DNA of 64,000 nt from Akebia trifoliata (GCA_017979445.1 CM030705.1:8878679-8942678), one strand, 5' to 3'; positions 11,116 through 23,228 are shown, counted from the first letter of the stretch. The notes: generated by a model not told the origin, from the sequence alone. Numbers and translations are program-made.

Positions 11116-14100
11116 CTATGATCTTATCGAGCCGAAGTTGTTGGAGAGGCGCTCAAGCTGAGCCCACAACAAGCTTCCCAATGAGAATTTCGTAGGTCTG
11201 TCCTCGCCACTGCCACTACATGCGGTGCCACCCGATGAGGAATAAGGTTTAGATGACCAGACCGAGGATCTGTTAACCTTCAGTACGGTACCCCCAATCT
11301 CATTTCTCACCAACTCCACTGCCTTTGGATCAACATCATTGCCTGATGCATCTGTCACGTAAAATGACCCAATCGCCCTCTCACCGCGTCTACCGAGCTC
11401 TGCCCTTGACACTGAAAGACCATTCTCACGGAACACCCTGGTGATGTCGGAGAGCAGTCCCACCCTGTTTCGGGTGCACACATCCAACCTCAATCCCTGC
11501 ACCAAACAATCAAGCTTAAGTACAAAACAAAAATGCACTAGTGGGTGTTTTCGTCGACTTGGGTAGAGTCCATACATGAGCGACCCTCCTCTCTATGGCA
11601 GCTACCAAGCACTGCATGACTTTCCGTTTCTCGCTCTCCGTATTCAATGTGCAACCATCCATGTGTCTAATGTAGTATTCCTGCTTCCCACATACAGATA
11701 CACACGTGGAATAAAATTTCCACCATATTTATTAGAAAAACACTTTCCTATGGCATCCAAAACCATGATGGGATGCCATAAAGATGCATATCACAAAATT
11801 TTAAGAACTTCCAAAAAGAAGTTATTTTGAAGAGTAGAATTTTAATTTTAAATTTGATAGTTGGGTGGGTCGCACTTCATTTAACAAATGTTTGAGATAA
11901 GTGAATACTCGTATGGATTCCCAAGTAGAATGTATCCCTAAAAAGTTTATACTAACCCATAAACAACTACCATATTTAGGAAATTTGTAATTTTTTGTTG
12001 TTGCCATTATCGCAAGGATCTGTATATTTATAGGAGAACCTCAAGACAATCAACCCTCGAGTGAGGTTATTAAAGTTCAGATGACCTCGTGATTAGTAGA
12101 ATCTTTACTAGGGACACATTTTGATCGAGAACCCTAAGGTCATAAAATGGGTTGAATTTTATCCGAAATTCGAGTGATCCGAGATCCGAATTTTGAGGGC
12201 TTGGATACTTGGAGTAGATCCAAATAAAAATGGGTTACATATGGTTTTTACTTGATACAGATCTAATACGAATCCATCCCTATATCATATCTTTGTTTTT
12301 TTTATAAGTATCCCTATATCATATCCGAATGATATATAGATTTGAAAAATTATATTAAATTTTTTTTTTTTTCAAATATCATTTTCTACTACACTTTAAT
12401 AAAAACATGAATTTTGAATAGTCCAGGATCATACGATCCAATTAGGTTTGGGCCGGTTCTGATCCGAATTAAAGTGAACTAATTCATATGTGGTTTTTTT
12501 TTTTTTGTTGGTTTGGTTTTCTTACCTGGATGGCAAGGGAACCTTTGGAGCTAATGGCAGCATGTGAGACCACATACTCCATATCCGTTAACGTGCACAC
12601 AGTGTCAAACAACAGTTTAGGCCGATCCATGCTTCTAACGTTCACCACCGAATACCCTTTCTCCTCACAATTCTCTATCGAAACCTCTATCCTCCCATCA
12701 CCACCACCACCGCATCTCTCGTAATCCCCATCTGCGTACATCAATTGGTGTAGTCTTCGCTCAGTGTGGATTCGGCCCACCTCAGGAGGCATCAAACTGA
12801 CCCTCATCCTCTCACCAATCCCATGGTGCGCCCCCACCACGTTCTCCAATTGTTCCTCCACCTTAGCTAGTCTATCTGGATCAGTTATGGGTCCTCCTCC
12901 TCCACTGGTGGATTCATCATCATCATCATCATCATCCTCGATGTATATAATGCAAGCTGAGCGGGTGTTGTGGGTCCAGGCCACTGCGGATAACACGTGG
13001 CAGCCTAGCTCAGCTAGAACAGCTGATACCTCTGATAGTAGTCCAGGTCGATCCGTCGCAGTCATTTCCAAGGTTGTGTGCTGCTCCCTTGATACGTGAC
13101 TTGGGCCCACCATCCTCCCCAACCCTACCCATGACTGCACCTCCTTACTTTCTCTCCTTCCCGCACACAAAGCTTGTTCGATGTAATGGATGAGGGTCTC
13201 ATCTATTATTTTGTTCCCAAGTTGGTCCGTCACGTGGAACACTGCACACCATGTAAATGTTTTCATTTAATTACACACAGATTATATTCTCAAACAGACG
13301 CAAGTTGTTTGTTAACTTATGGATTGGTGTGTTATAAGTAAAAGCTGGTGTGCTAATATAGAAGCTATAATTATAATATTAGTTATGAGTCCGGATCTAC
13401 ACACTCAGGGTAAAATGCAATTAATTTGGTCAAATCTAAATCTATAAATACTTGTAAGAGAAAATCAATTTACAGTTGGTATCTTTAATGGTTTCATCTC
13501 TCTATAAATAAATAATGCAAAATTAACGTCCTAGGCTTTTTTTTTTTTTTTTTTTCTTTAGCGAGTTTGACCCGGCCCAACCTGCAAATGGCCCAAATGT
13601 AGGTGGACCGAGCTTGGACTAAGATTTTATTTTTTTGAGTCCGGCCTAATATTTAGATGGGTTGGGTTAAGACCCAATTGTTTTAGCCTAAAAGGACCGG
13701 CCCAAAACCAGCCCAACCCGTTTCATTGACAGTCCCAACTGAAGCCATCCTCCCACACACCTACATGTCACTTAAGCCACAATTAAGGCAATTGTGAAAT
13801 AGAGATATTTAAGGCTTTAATATCTAAGATTATGGCTTAGGCCACACAGGGTATATATAATCTTGATTCTGGACTCATTATTAATAAAAGTTATGTTAGT
13901 GAGTAGTGAGTTGGATAAGCAAATTAATTAATTAAAAGTAGGGAAGAGAAAGGGAGAGAGGGAAACTTGCCGTCCATGAACCAACCACCGTCGGAGGAGA
14001 TGTAGGATTTAGAAATAATAAGGTCGAGATCTGTTAGAACCTGGACCATCTCTAGCAGGATCCCATGCTTGTTAGCGCTATCAACCTGTATCGTTTACAT

Positions 14101-16276
14101 CATGTATCATATTATTTATGTAAAGTGGATACTAGGAAGTGCCGCATAAATTATTAGGGCATTTTTGTAATTAAAAATATTATCTAAGATTTTTTTTGTA
14201 ATTTCAAAAGCCAACCTGATAATTTATAAGTTAACTGATTTTTGACAAAAATAACTTGATAATATAAAGTTCAAATGTAAAGATGGAGACATTTTTATCT
14301 ATGCAAAAGTTGGTGTCAAACAACTTCTACTCCACCTTGCCTTCTCTTTCTCTTACTAGAGAAACTCAAAGATGGTACAAGCAAATGCACCAAGAAGTTA
14401 TTTGTAATTTAAAATATTAATTAAAAGGTTTTTGAAAATTAGATAGTAAAAAATATATTTTTATAATTTTGATTGTGTGATTGCAATTTTCTTGATTTTT
14501 TTTTCCAAAATGACTTTGATTATGGTAAAATGAAATATAAAGTGGGGGACAGTTTTGGAATCCAAAATTCTATAAGAGTAAAGATAAAAGTGTTTTTCGT
14601 ACCTCAAACAAGCACTCCATCAATCATACAATCAGTTTATGTTTCCTTATGATTATGGGAATATCTAGAAATATCTTCTCATATCAACGAGAGCCTCAAA
14701 CAAGATTTGAGGTTCCTATCTCCTTAATGAAATTAATGCAATAAGCTATAACCATTACCAGAAACTTATTCGGATGTTTCTTATTCACTTTTAATGAGAA
14801 AGGGACATTTTATTGACAGGTCACGAATATCTAAGGGCGGACTAGAGTTCAAAAAAAATAATAATAATAGTTCTAGGGGCATCCAAAGAAATTAAACCCC
14901 TTTTGTCTTTTCTGGTGAATCAATATCTGAGCAACTAGCCACTAGTTAGAATCTTCTCTTCCTCCTCCTCTCCTTAGATCTCTCTCTCTCCTCCTTTGCT
15001 TTTTTACCCAAGTTATCGGAATTCGGAGGATGAAAGGGGTGCCCTTTGACATGGAATGCCCTCAACATTTTTTTTTTATTTTTATAGGTGCCCCTACAAA
15101 GTAGAGAGGTCTTAGATTTTCTTGGCATGTCAATAAAATTTTCCAATGGAAAAATCAGGGAAAGAGTCCTATGGGCCATTAAACTAGTCTCATGATAAGG
15201 TTATTAGGGTTAGGGAGAAATTTTTTTTTCCTCTTTTGTTGTTGTGCTCTATTCCATATGAGGTCCCAATCATGTATATATAGATCAGTTTCATTAATGA
15301 AAGGGTAATTTAGTATTTTTATTTTTTAAACTCGTTAAGTTACGGATATTTGATTTACCCGATGCAAAATGCAAGATTAAGTTTATCCCTTTGACCCAAA
15401 GTTAAGATCCCTTTTTTCTCGTGAATCATTCAAATTTTGATCTAATAATTTATGTATTTTAAAGTGTATTTTGAAGGAAAAAAATCCACTGCTAATTCAT
15501 AAAAATATGGATGGTCAAGAGGGATAAACCTAATCTTGCCTTTTGCAAAGGTAACTCTAATATCACCAATTTAGGGGTTTTTTTTTATTATTAAATTACC
15601 CTTACTGAAGTGGAAAAATTAAAGATGAAGCAAGAATTAAAACTTGGAAGTCTCTTTGAGAATCCTCAAATCATAAAAATAAATAAAACCCAAAAGGACT
15701 TCCTTTGTATTGGAGTCTCTATTTGGGCTAAACTACACACCTAAGAAGGCAGTGCAGGCAGTGGACGAAGGACCTCTATAGTATAGTTGGGCCAGTATGG
15801 TTCATTCGGTCAAAGACCAATCTTCTTTTTTATTTTTCTGAGAGAGAGACAGATATCTGACCCTACAAAATCATGAATGTTGCATGTGCACACCGTCATG
15901 AGCACCTCCTACTACCTAATCTTTCTTTCTCTCATCCTTTTTGTTTTATTTAGGGTGGCAGGCACCCTAGATATTTATTCAATCAAAGAAGACAATTCAA
16001 CTTTTCCAAGAACATCAACATTCAAGACTTAAACTACAAGTAAAAGGAAAAATAACAAAGTAATTTTAAATACCTTCACAAGCGTACAGTCTTTATTTGT
16101 CTCGTTGTCGACACAAACTCTGCAGCAACAAATCAAAATTTAGAAAATTAGTAAACAAGAAGAAGAAATAAGAGAAGAAAAAAAAAAAAGGAGATTATAA
16201 ACCTTGGGGGATGTATTCTTTCGATGAGAGATTCAAATTCGTAATCGTAGTAAGGCTTGTAACTACACTCCATCAT
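11116..16276 (-). CDS. ACR-family ACT-domain-repeat protein
   Basis: Six coding exons: 16276-16203, 16119-16074, 14085-13971, 13241-12526, 11680-11576 and 11496-11116. Together they encode about 478 residues, near the family's usual 450. The phases join exactly. ACR proteins are plant regulators built of four ACT domains, thought to bind amino acids and to sense nitrogen status; no catalytic domain is seen. ACT1 spans about residues 36-115 ([36 protein letters not shown]). ACT2 starts near 140 ([24 protein letters not shown]). ACT3 starts near 275 ([16 protein letters not shown]) and ACT4 near 357 ([24 protein letters not shown]). The tail [19 protein letters not shown] is typical of the ACR3/ACR4-like group. 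Two ATGs are adjacent (16276 and 16273), and either could start. The third intron uses a GC donor. An Asp7 run, then Gly4, sits between ACT2 and ACT3. Confidence 0.93.
11681..12525 (-). other. ACR intron 4
   Basis: GT-AG intron (GTAAGAAAA donor, GAAGCAG acceptor). It holds a decayed, inverted-repeat-like AT/GGATC-rich stretch at about 12130-12480 that looks like an old hAT-type MITE, but no clean ends were found. Confidence 0.5.
12914..12938 (-). repeat. (GAT)n microsatellite coding for an Asp run
   Basis: Seven GAT/GAC-type codons in a row inside ACR exon 4 encode an Asp tract just before a Ser-Thr-Gly linker between ACT2 and ACT3. Length variation here would stay in frame. Confidence 0.85.
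13242..13970 (-). other. ACR intron 3 with GC donor
   Basis: The donor reads GACG|GCAAGT and the acceptor GTGCAG|TGTTCC. Only this GC-AG choice keeps FMD-V-FHVTD in frame. The intron contains a T-homopolymer at about 13538-13555 and a decayed CCGGCCC-rich foldback at about 13560-13740, of the kind left by hAT MITEs. Confidence 0.8.
14086..16073 (-). other. ACR intron 2, long
   Basis: About 1.99 kb between exons 2 and 3 (donor AAG|GTATTT, acceptor ATACAG|GTTGAT). AT-rich, with poly-T runs. Short open runs (for example 14946-15179) show no domain and look accidental. Confidence 0.7.
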
Positions 16277-16532
16277 ATCTACAGGTAATTCTCTCTTTAG
16301 AGATTATAACAACAAATAGAAAAGTAAATTTACGAAAGCAACTACTCTAATATTTATAAGTTTATATTCTAGAGAAAGAAACACGTTTTTAAGAGATATA
16401 AGCGACCGCCGTCGGCTTCGTCGTGGTCATCGTCTTGCTTCTTAAGAAAGGGAAGGGGAGATACAGTTTCCTGACAGCACAATCCTAAAGTCACACTCCA
16501 AGAAGAAATCGAAGATTAGAATGCATTGTCTA

Positions 16533-16546
16533 ATGCCACGTGGCAT
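16533..16546. promoter_or_regulatory. Perfect palindromic G-box upstream of the ACR gene
   Basis: ATGCCACGTGGCAT is a 14-bp perfect palindrome centred on CACGTG, about 260 bp upstream of the ACR start codon. G-boxes are bound by bZIP and bHLH factors. Its role here is inferred from sequence and position only. Confidence 0.5.
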
Positions 16547-17891
16547 ATTATTTGTTCCACTCCCGTCCCTAACCTCTATCACTAGGTCCACTCGTTAAAA
16601 GATTTAAGAGTCCAGATCGTACGCACCAGGGTGGAGCATTGAAACCCTGCTCCCACACCTCAACACATGCCACGTATGCTATAATTCAAGGGAATTAGAA
16701 AGAGTAGGGATCCAGTAAGGTCCGTTCCTAACCCAGGTGAGGGTGGCACCCCATATCATGTCACGTTGAAATTTTGTTTTTTGGGAGACCGACTGACCAT
16801 ATGGATATGTGGTACATCACTAAGTGTTTGATAAATTGTATCCACTACATCTAATCTCTTGAAAATAAATTTAAATTCAACGATGAAATTATTTTTTCAA
16901 GATAATATTATAAAAGTACTGATATTTTAACTAGAAAATTTTCACTCGGTCAATATTTGGCTGATGTGTAATGGACATATAATCATAGATTTATTTTCTT
17001 GGGATACATAAATACATTTTTTATAGGAATTTATATTTTTTAATCCTTGAGAAAACAGGTTTAAGGATTCATACCCATACATGTCAGCCGAGTATTGACC
17101 ATGTGAAGAGTTTCTAATTAGAAAATTATTATTCACATTATAATCAATGGATGCACATCACCAATCAAACTTATCTTTTGTGTGTAGATTCACCAAGGGT
17201 ATGGATCACATATTCATAGGGTCAGTGATCACCCAGACATAAAAAAACCTAAAACAAAAAATGCCACCGGCGCCTCACCTTACTTAGGTAAGGGACACCT
17301 GGGTGCATAGGATCCGGACCCAAGATTTAAAATCCACCTATATATCTACCATCAAGAGGAAAAGAAAATTCTAGTTGGACACGTGATCGGAGCTAACTCT
17401 TGAAAAAGTCCTATTTCAAATCAACTTGAATTGCGATTGCAAATGCAAACCATAGACTCTGTCTGTCACAAATTTGTCCCTCGGTTCATGAGGAAAAAAA
17501 AAAGGGGGTTTGATTTTGGGGACAAATTCAACTACGATTTTGATAAATGAATGTTATGCACCAGTCGGTTAGTGGGCCCAACGATAACACCATCTGATAT
17601 GACCAACCCAAAAAATGATTACCAATGAAAAACCCTCCATGGATTCGTCATCTATGATAGAAATGTGAGGTAATAATTTTGTCATAATTTTTTTTTTCAA
17701 AAATTTCAATTGGTATGAGAGAAAAAGATAAAAGTTTAAAGACTTCAAATTTTTATTTGGACAAATTAGAGATACATACATTTTGGTCAATATTTGAGAT
17801 ACCTATGCATTTGATGACATGAGTCGATCCTCTCCCTAAAGGCCTAACTCTTTATATCTTGAAAGATGATTCTTTGAAATAATTTTTGATT
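16547..17891. other. Intergenic DNA with one foldback element
   Basis: No gene seen. A foldback at about 16929-17121 has arms of about 45 bp, with CGGTCAATATTTGGCTGA on the left mirrored on the right. Its interior (CATAGATTTATTTTCTTGGG) resembles the MITE apex found elsewhere in the window. Its target duplication is not clear. Confidence 0.5.
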
Positions 17892-18025
17892 GAGTCGTGA
17901 TAATCTGACTCCCCATGTGACATACTCAATCGACTCCCTTGACCTGTATATGGTTCTGGCACACCCCACATCAGGGGAGTCGATTGAGTATGCGTTAGCT
18001 GGGAAAAGTCATATTATCATCACTC
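17892..18025. mobile_element. Mutator-type MITE, copy 1 (134 bp)
   Basis: Terminal inverted repeats begin GAGTCGTGATAATCTGAC and extend about 50 bp (CATACTCAATCGACTCC). The flanks TTTTTGATT / TTTTCGATT are a 9-bp target duplication with one mismatch. Nine-bp duplications are typical of the Mutator superfamily. No coding capacity. Confidence 0.8.
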
Positions 18026-18503
18026 TTTTCGATTTTACCCTAATTTATCTTCAATCTTAAAATTCCACTTACTACAACCAACAACAAATCATTTCCCATT
18101 TTATCCTAATTTATCTTCAACCTTAGAAGTCCACATACTTCAACTAACAATGACAAAGTAGTCTGTGGCCTGAGAGGAAAATAGAACACGAAATTTTGAG
18201 TAGTAAAATCAAGGGGCTTTTTGAAAATGATGGAAGGAAGACTGAAGGCCCTTAAAAATAACTTTCCATAAAATTTGAAGAGCTTGAATATTGATAGGAT
18301 TTTTTAGATAAAAATTAACTCGAGATTGAAAGACTACATTTATTTCAATTGGAAAGCTAGAAAGATTCTGCCACGTGGATTCATCGGATTGATTTACCTG
18401 TGAAAAAATTGCTCTTTTTTTTTTCTTTCCGTCAAATTAAGTTCTGTAATCAATTTTCAAAAAATTGGTATCCCAATTCAGATTAATTAGCGAATTATTA
18501 AAC
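18026..18503. other. Intergenic AT-rich DNA
   Basis: No gene, RNA or repeat recognised. Confidence 0.5.
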
Positions 18504-19500
18504 TTACGTGATCAAGAAAAGAAATAGAAGCAAGAGAGCGAGAGTTTCTATCCTTCTTGTACCCAAAAACAAGAGAGTTTTTAGAGCGAAACGAATCAAA
18601 TCCGCATCTTTTGCGGAAGTATCTAGGATTTGCCTAGCCTGTAATCTTGCAATTAAAACGTACACATTCATCCATTCAAGAAAGAAAAGCGAAAAAAGCA
18701 AATTAAACGAAATAAAGAGGGAAAAAAGCATCTCCATGTCTTCGAATAGATATTTGACCTAGAGACTGAAATGAAGAAACTCATAAAAATGCGGTTCTCT
18801 AGTTGAAATAGGATCAAAGAACGATTTTTTCTACCAAAAAACATATTATAAGATTCCTAAACCAGAATCATCCGGTTTTTTTTTCTCTAAATTCGAAAAC
18901 ATGAACCAAAAAATTCCAGAACTCAGATCTCGTAAAAATGCCATAACTTTCATACAATTTAATCGATTATGGCAAGAAAATAAGCTAAAATTCGAAGTTA
19001 TGGTCTGAAAATTACCTTTTCATGGAGTCCTATTTCCAATGGAAATCACATATCTCAGAAGCCAAAGCTTCTCTCCATCAAGAACAGAGGAGAGAGAGAG
19101 AGAGAGTTGCAGAAGAAAACAGAAGAGAAGGCGAAAGGGGGCGAAAAAGATGGCGAGTCAAATAACAGAATTCTGGTTTAGGTTGGCAATCAGGAAGGCG
19201 AGCTCAGCAATGGGAATCAATTTTCGCGCATCTTCCACGTTGGCATCTTAGATTCCACGTGGCGATGTTCTCTTCTTGTCTGGGCGCGGCGGATCGCTTT
19301 TGCTGCTCTCACCACGTGTTCACCAACGTAGTCTCTCGATCGAAAGATGTCCTACCTGTCTCACCAGTCACCCCCGCATCCTTTTCCTTTGGGATACATC
19401 TGTCTTTCTATGAAAGTTGCTTGATTTGGGTGGTCTTTGTCCTCCAGTGTCGCAATTTTTTTCGGTGGGTCTCCAAAATGATTGGGTTATTCGTGTGATC
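18504..19500. other. Promoter-like island, possible unassigned transcription unit
   Basis: Two CACGTG boxes (19256-19261 and 19313-19318), a CAACGTGG and a (GA)8 tract at about 19093-19109 stand out from the AT-rich surroundings. On the minus strand a 77-codon open run (18737-18504) encodes a strongly hydrophobic, unrecognised peptide ending beside a GTAAGT donor-like site. On the plus strand a 33-codon run starts at 19150 after the GA tract. Neither has a recognisable domain. It may be the 5' end of a gene, a lost gene, or chance. Confidence 0.25.
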
Positions 19501-19908
19501 TACAGATTGGACGGACAGATTTAAATCTTGGTGGACCATTTCCATGGAATGAGGAGAACCATCTATTTTGGCGATGGTATAACACCTAGTGTCGTTACTG
19601 TGATCAGCTCAGGTCCAAAACTTGGATTGTTAAAGACTGAAATATTTATGAGTTTTCATTAGAGTCCGACTAGCCTTACCAAATTAGTAAGGAATTCACT
19701 CTTACTAAGGGTCCTTGGACTCACCTTGTGACATCAAAAAATCATGATCTGACGATGCTTTAGGATTGTAGAATAAATAATTCAAAAAATGTAAATTTTC
19801 CATCGTTGAGTTTATAATTCTCTATAGATGGGCTATTCTATTTGTATAGATGTGGTAGAGGGGCACATCCAATCCTTATTTCCATTAGGTCCTAGCTCTT
19901 TTCTTCAA

Positions 19909-19982
19909 CATGGAGTAAAGCGGTTTGATAGCTCGCAAAACTCATGACCTTGAGGTCATGGGTTCAAATCATGTCTTAGTAA
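19909..19982 (+). pseudogene. Plastid-like trnfM(CAU) pseudogene
   Basis: A gap-free 74-nt match to the chloroplast initiator-tRNA-Met gene as I recall it, with about 14 differences, most of them G-to-A or C-to-T. The anticodon CAU (19943-19945) with its CUCAU loop, the D-loop segment TAGCTCGCAA and the T-arm GGTTCAAATC are preserved, but the acceptor stem no longer pairs. It is probably a fragment of plastid DNA transferred to the nucleus. A tRNA-derived SINE head is the alternative. Confidence 0.7.
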
Positions 19983-20015
19983 TATATTTTGAATTTATTT
20001 GAAAGTTCGATAGCT

Positions 20016-20204
20016 GTCTATTTTCAAAACCTTGGATCGAGTCAAAATGAATTTTTTTTTGGGATTTTTTTATCTAAGTTTTTCAATGAAATTTAGAGGG
20101 TCTTGGAGCCGTCTATTTTCAAAACCTTGGATCGAGTCAAAATGAATTTTTTTTTGGGATTTTTTTATCTAAGTTTTTCTATGAAATTTAGAGGGTCTTG
20201 GAGC
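20016..20204 (+). repeat. 95-bp tandem duplication
   Basis: Two head-to-tail copies (20016-20110 and 20111-20204) starting GTCTATTTTCAAAACC and ending GGTCTTGGAGC differ at only one or two positions, so the duplication is recent. The second copy runs directly into the RNase H relic. Confidence 0.9.
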
Positions 20205-20640
20205 AATCATTCAAGACCATGAAGGAATGGTGATTGCTATTATTGTAGGCCGTGCAAACCCACTTTCAATCCTTTATCACGAAATACAAGTTATCTTTGA
20301 AGGGCTCAAGTTATGTACCTTAAAAAGTTGCCTCAACATTCGGATTCAAGAAGACTCATTAACGGCTATCAAGATCTTTAACGACCAATGAAGTACTCCA
20401 TAGAGTGTTATACACTTAGTCTTTTTCATTAGAAGACTCTTTCTTAGTTTTCACAGGTATACCTTCAACCATATTTTCAGGAAAACTAATCAAGCGACGA
20501 ATTATCTTTCATCATCCTAAGACTCCATAGAATGTTCTGAAATAGATAGTGGCGTTCTCCCTTGTAAGTTTGATTCTATCATTGATCAGGATCGTATGGG
20601 TTTTCTTTTCCTGAGTTTATAGTTGATCTGGGTTTGCCTT
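20185..20640 (+). pseudogene. RNase H-like domain relic (RVT_3 type)
   Basis: Plus-strand translation from about 20193 gives GLGAIIQDHEGMVIAIIVGRA, then SILYHEIQVIFEGLKLC and IRIQEDSLTAIKIFNDQ. This is the pattern of plant RNase H domains at the ends of LINE-type elements and related orphan genes. Several stops interrupt it (for example after IFNDQ). A further stretch (TNQATNYLSSS, then IIDQDRMGFLFL) continues the same domain. It is dead and without an identifiable RT. Confidence 0.65.
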
Positions 20641-23030
20641 AACTTTTTTGACCTTTCAAAAACAAATATTTAAGCAAACCGACTCTTAGTAGCTTAACTT
20701 CTTTACTAAGTTAGTAAGGAGATTGTTTCTCTTTTGATTTAAAGGTTTCTTTAGGACAGCCTTTTCCAGCGGTGATTCTATCTTGTGCCATTTATTGAAC
20801 AGTTGGCTTTTAACAACTCTTCATATTCATGTTCATATTCATATTCATATAAAAAATTTACTTTAACTTGTATTTATCTCACTACCATTTATCAAAGTAG
20901 TTCCATCATTATGACTTCATTTTGGACAAATATGAATAAGTTTTGCATGTCTACCCCCACCAGAACACAATTTTAAGGTACTTTCCCTCAAAAGATTTTT
21001 TTTTTCTTGACAAAACCTTCAAATTTCACGTTCTTTTTCTGACAAAACCTTCAAATTTCATGTTCTACTCTAAATAATTTCTTCTTCTCCAACAAAATTA
21101 TTATACATGTTGGGATAATGGTTCGGTGTTTGTCAAATATACTTTGATAGTTAGGGTAAATGTATAGTGGGGCCAGTTGCCCTCACAAGAATTTTTGAAG
21201 TCTTAGATTTATGAGTTACTGTGACAGATAACAATAGATAAAAAAAGTAGTCACTATTGCACACAACTCCCCCCCCCCCCCCCCAAAAAAATAAATAAAT
21301 AAATAAAAGAAAATTATCACTCTTAATTGCCCCCCCCCCCCCCTCCCCCTCCCCCTCCACCCCCACAAAAAAATAAATTCACTCTTAGTTTCCCTCACAT
21401 GGGCAAATCTTGGCTCCACTCTTGTCAATGGTCAAATTAGTTTATGAAGAATAAAGTAAGGTTATAAAAGAGAGTTGTACATTAGATTTAGAATGCCCTT
21501 GATCTTAAAAATAGGCTAAAAATTTCATTAGGTTATTGTTCTTTTTTTTTTCTTCTTCTTATAATGAGGAAAAACAATGAAATAACAAATAGATAATTAA
21601 GCTATTGTCGCTTGATAGGGCGATCAATAGTTGGTTGCTCTAGCAGTTTTATAAGAGTGAATGTTTCGTAATTAGGCAACTGAATTATTATCTATGATTA
21701 TTCAAGGATACAACTTAGATTGTTGGAGGACATGGCTCGACATACTTTTCTCCCACAAAGTTTGTGTGATAGTTTCTGGGGCAGATCTCGGCCCTACACA
21801 AGGCAACATTTACATGGGGCTGAAGGGGCAAGCTATGATTGATCAAGTTCGTCCAAAGTGGTCCGACCAATGGGTCAATAATCAATAAAATATACAGTAT
21901 TTTTAGTTTTAGCCCCAAGCAGGTAACTTCAATTTCAAAAACATGATCCAATGCCACAAGATGTAGATTACAAGAATCTTTTTTTTTTAAGAAACACTAT
22001 TAAATTTGAAATAGAAAAAAGAGTTAATAGTCGTCCATTTTCAATGCTTTGATCAAGCCAATAAAAATAATATTATTTATTTACTTTCAATTTGGGTTGT
22101 AATGTTATTTTTTCAATGTGGCAATCCATTTGGGCACACTAATTAAAATCTTAGTAAGTTCGATCATTTTCCACTAGTCATAAGAAAAGACCATAGTTCA
22201 AGATGGCATATAATCAGTTTCAAAATACAAGAGCATAATATTCACCAAAACTGTTAAGGCAGTTTTAAAAATCACCCGAAAAATTGGACAACTCCTTTTA
22301 TAAATCCGACCGGGTCACTAGTTAAACTAGCTGAATCAAGCAGGCCAATTGTGAGTGTGTGTGTGTGTGTGTGTTTTTTTTTTTTTTTTAAATTGAGTTT
22401 TTTTATTGACTCAACCAGTAGAAACTATCGGGTCTAAGCCAACCAAGTCTGAACTGAACAGTTAGTACGGTCCGATTTGATTTTTAAAACATTGGGTTGT
22501 TAATGGAGATGCTTACGTGGCATAATGCCATTGGTTTCTCAACTTAATTAGCACAGAAATTTGTTAAGAGCAAATGCAAACTCCATGTATTGATGCCACG
22601 GTATCCTCAAATTACAAAACTACCCTTCTTATGTATCATGTGATTGGTAATTCGGAATTGTATGAAATTCCCTATTAACTTTATGTAAGCTAAAAGATTA
22701 TATCTCTAGTCCGCAAATTTGATCAATCCCACAACTTTGTTTTTTTACTTGATTAATAAAGCAATGAATTGTGCTGGAGTGATCTCAAGATTTTACCTCA
22801 TATTACATTTTCGTGACGTGAAAATTTATAAGAATACAAAAGCATCTATGATTCTTACTCGCTTTCATGTCAGGAAAATGGGATATGAGGTACAATTTTG
22901 AAGCCACTTCAGCATTATTCTAAAACAATTGCTGATTAAGACCAGATAATGGAATAAAAGAAAATAAAAGTAAAACATTTTTATTTCTCTCAAGTTTCAA
23001 CATAACATAAACAGTTGAAAACACAAAAGT
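20641..23030. other. Intergenic DNA with simple repeats
   Basis: Contains two poly-C runs (about 21269-21286 and 21330-21360) in an AAATAAATAAAT context and a (GT)n-poly-T tract at about 22356-22391. No supported gene; open runs across the poly-C tracts are products of the homopolymers. Confidence 0.6.
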
Positions 23031-23223
23031 TCAAGAAATACTCTTCTTTCCAAGACTATCTGCCACTTTCAAGGTATTGTCAATGAGTTTTCTCGCCTTT
23101 TTGCTTCGAATCTCAACCCTCATACTTGAGCTCTTATCAATCTTTATATAAGGTTTCTTAGATTTCTTCTTCAACGCTCTCACCTTCGATTTGATCGATT
23201 TCACTAGATTCTCCAATTGATTC

Positions 23224-23228
<5 letters not shown>
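23031..23228 (-). CDS. Small basic protein, 65 aa, unknown function
   Basis: An intronless frame from ATG at 23228 to a stop at 23031. The product is strongly basic: KSKVRALKKKSKK near the middle, then IRSKKARKLID and a Ser-rich end. There is no signal peptide or membrane segment, and it looks largely helical. A (GA)n tract of over 40 bp ends directly at the start codon and would form the 5' leader, as in two other genes here. The even, non-repetitive composition and that leader suggest a real short gene. I recall similar short plant proteins without a known role, but cannot name a family. Nuclear or ribosome association would be a guess from charge only. Confidence 0.55.

Noticed and set aside
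21151..21428. Minus-strand Gly-rich open frames
   Set aside because: They are translations of the poly-C runs at 21269 and 21330.
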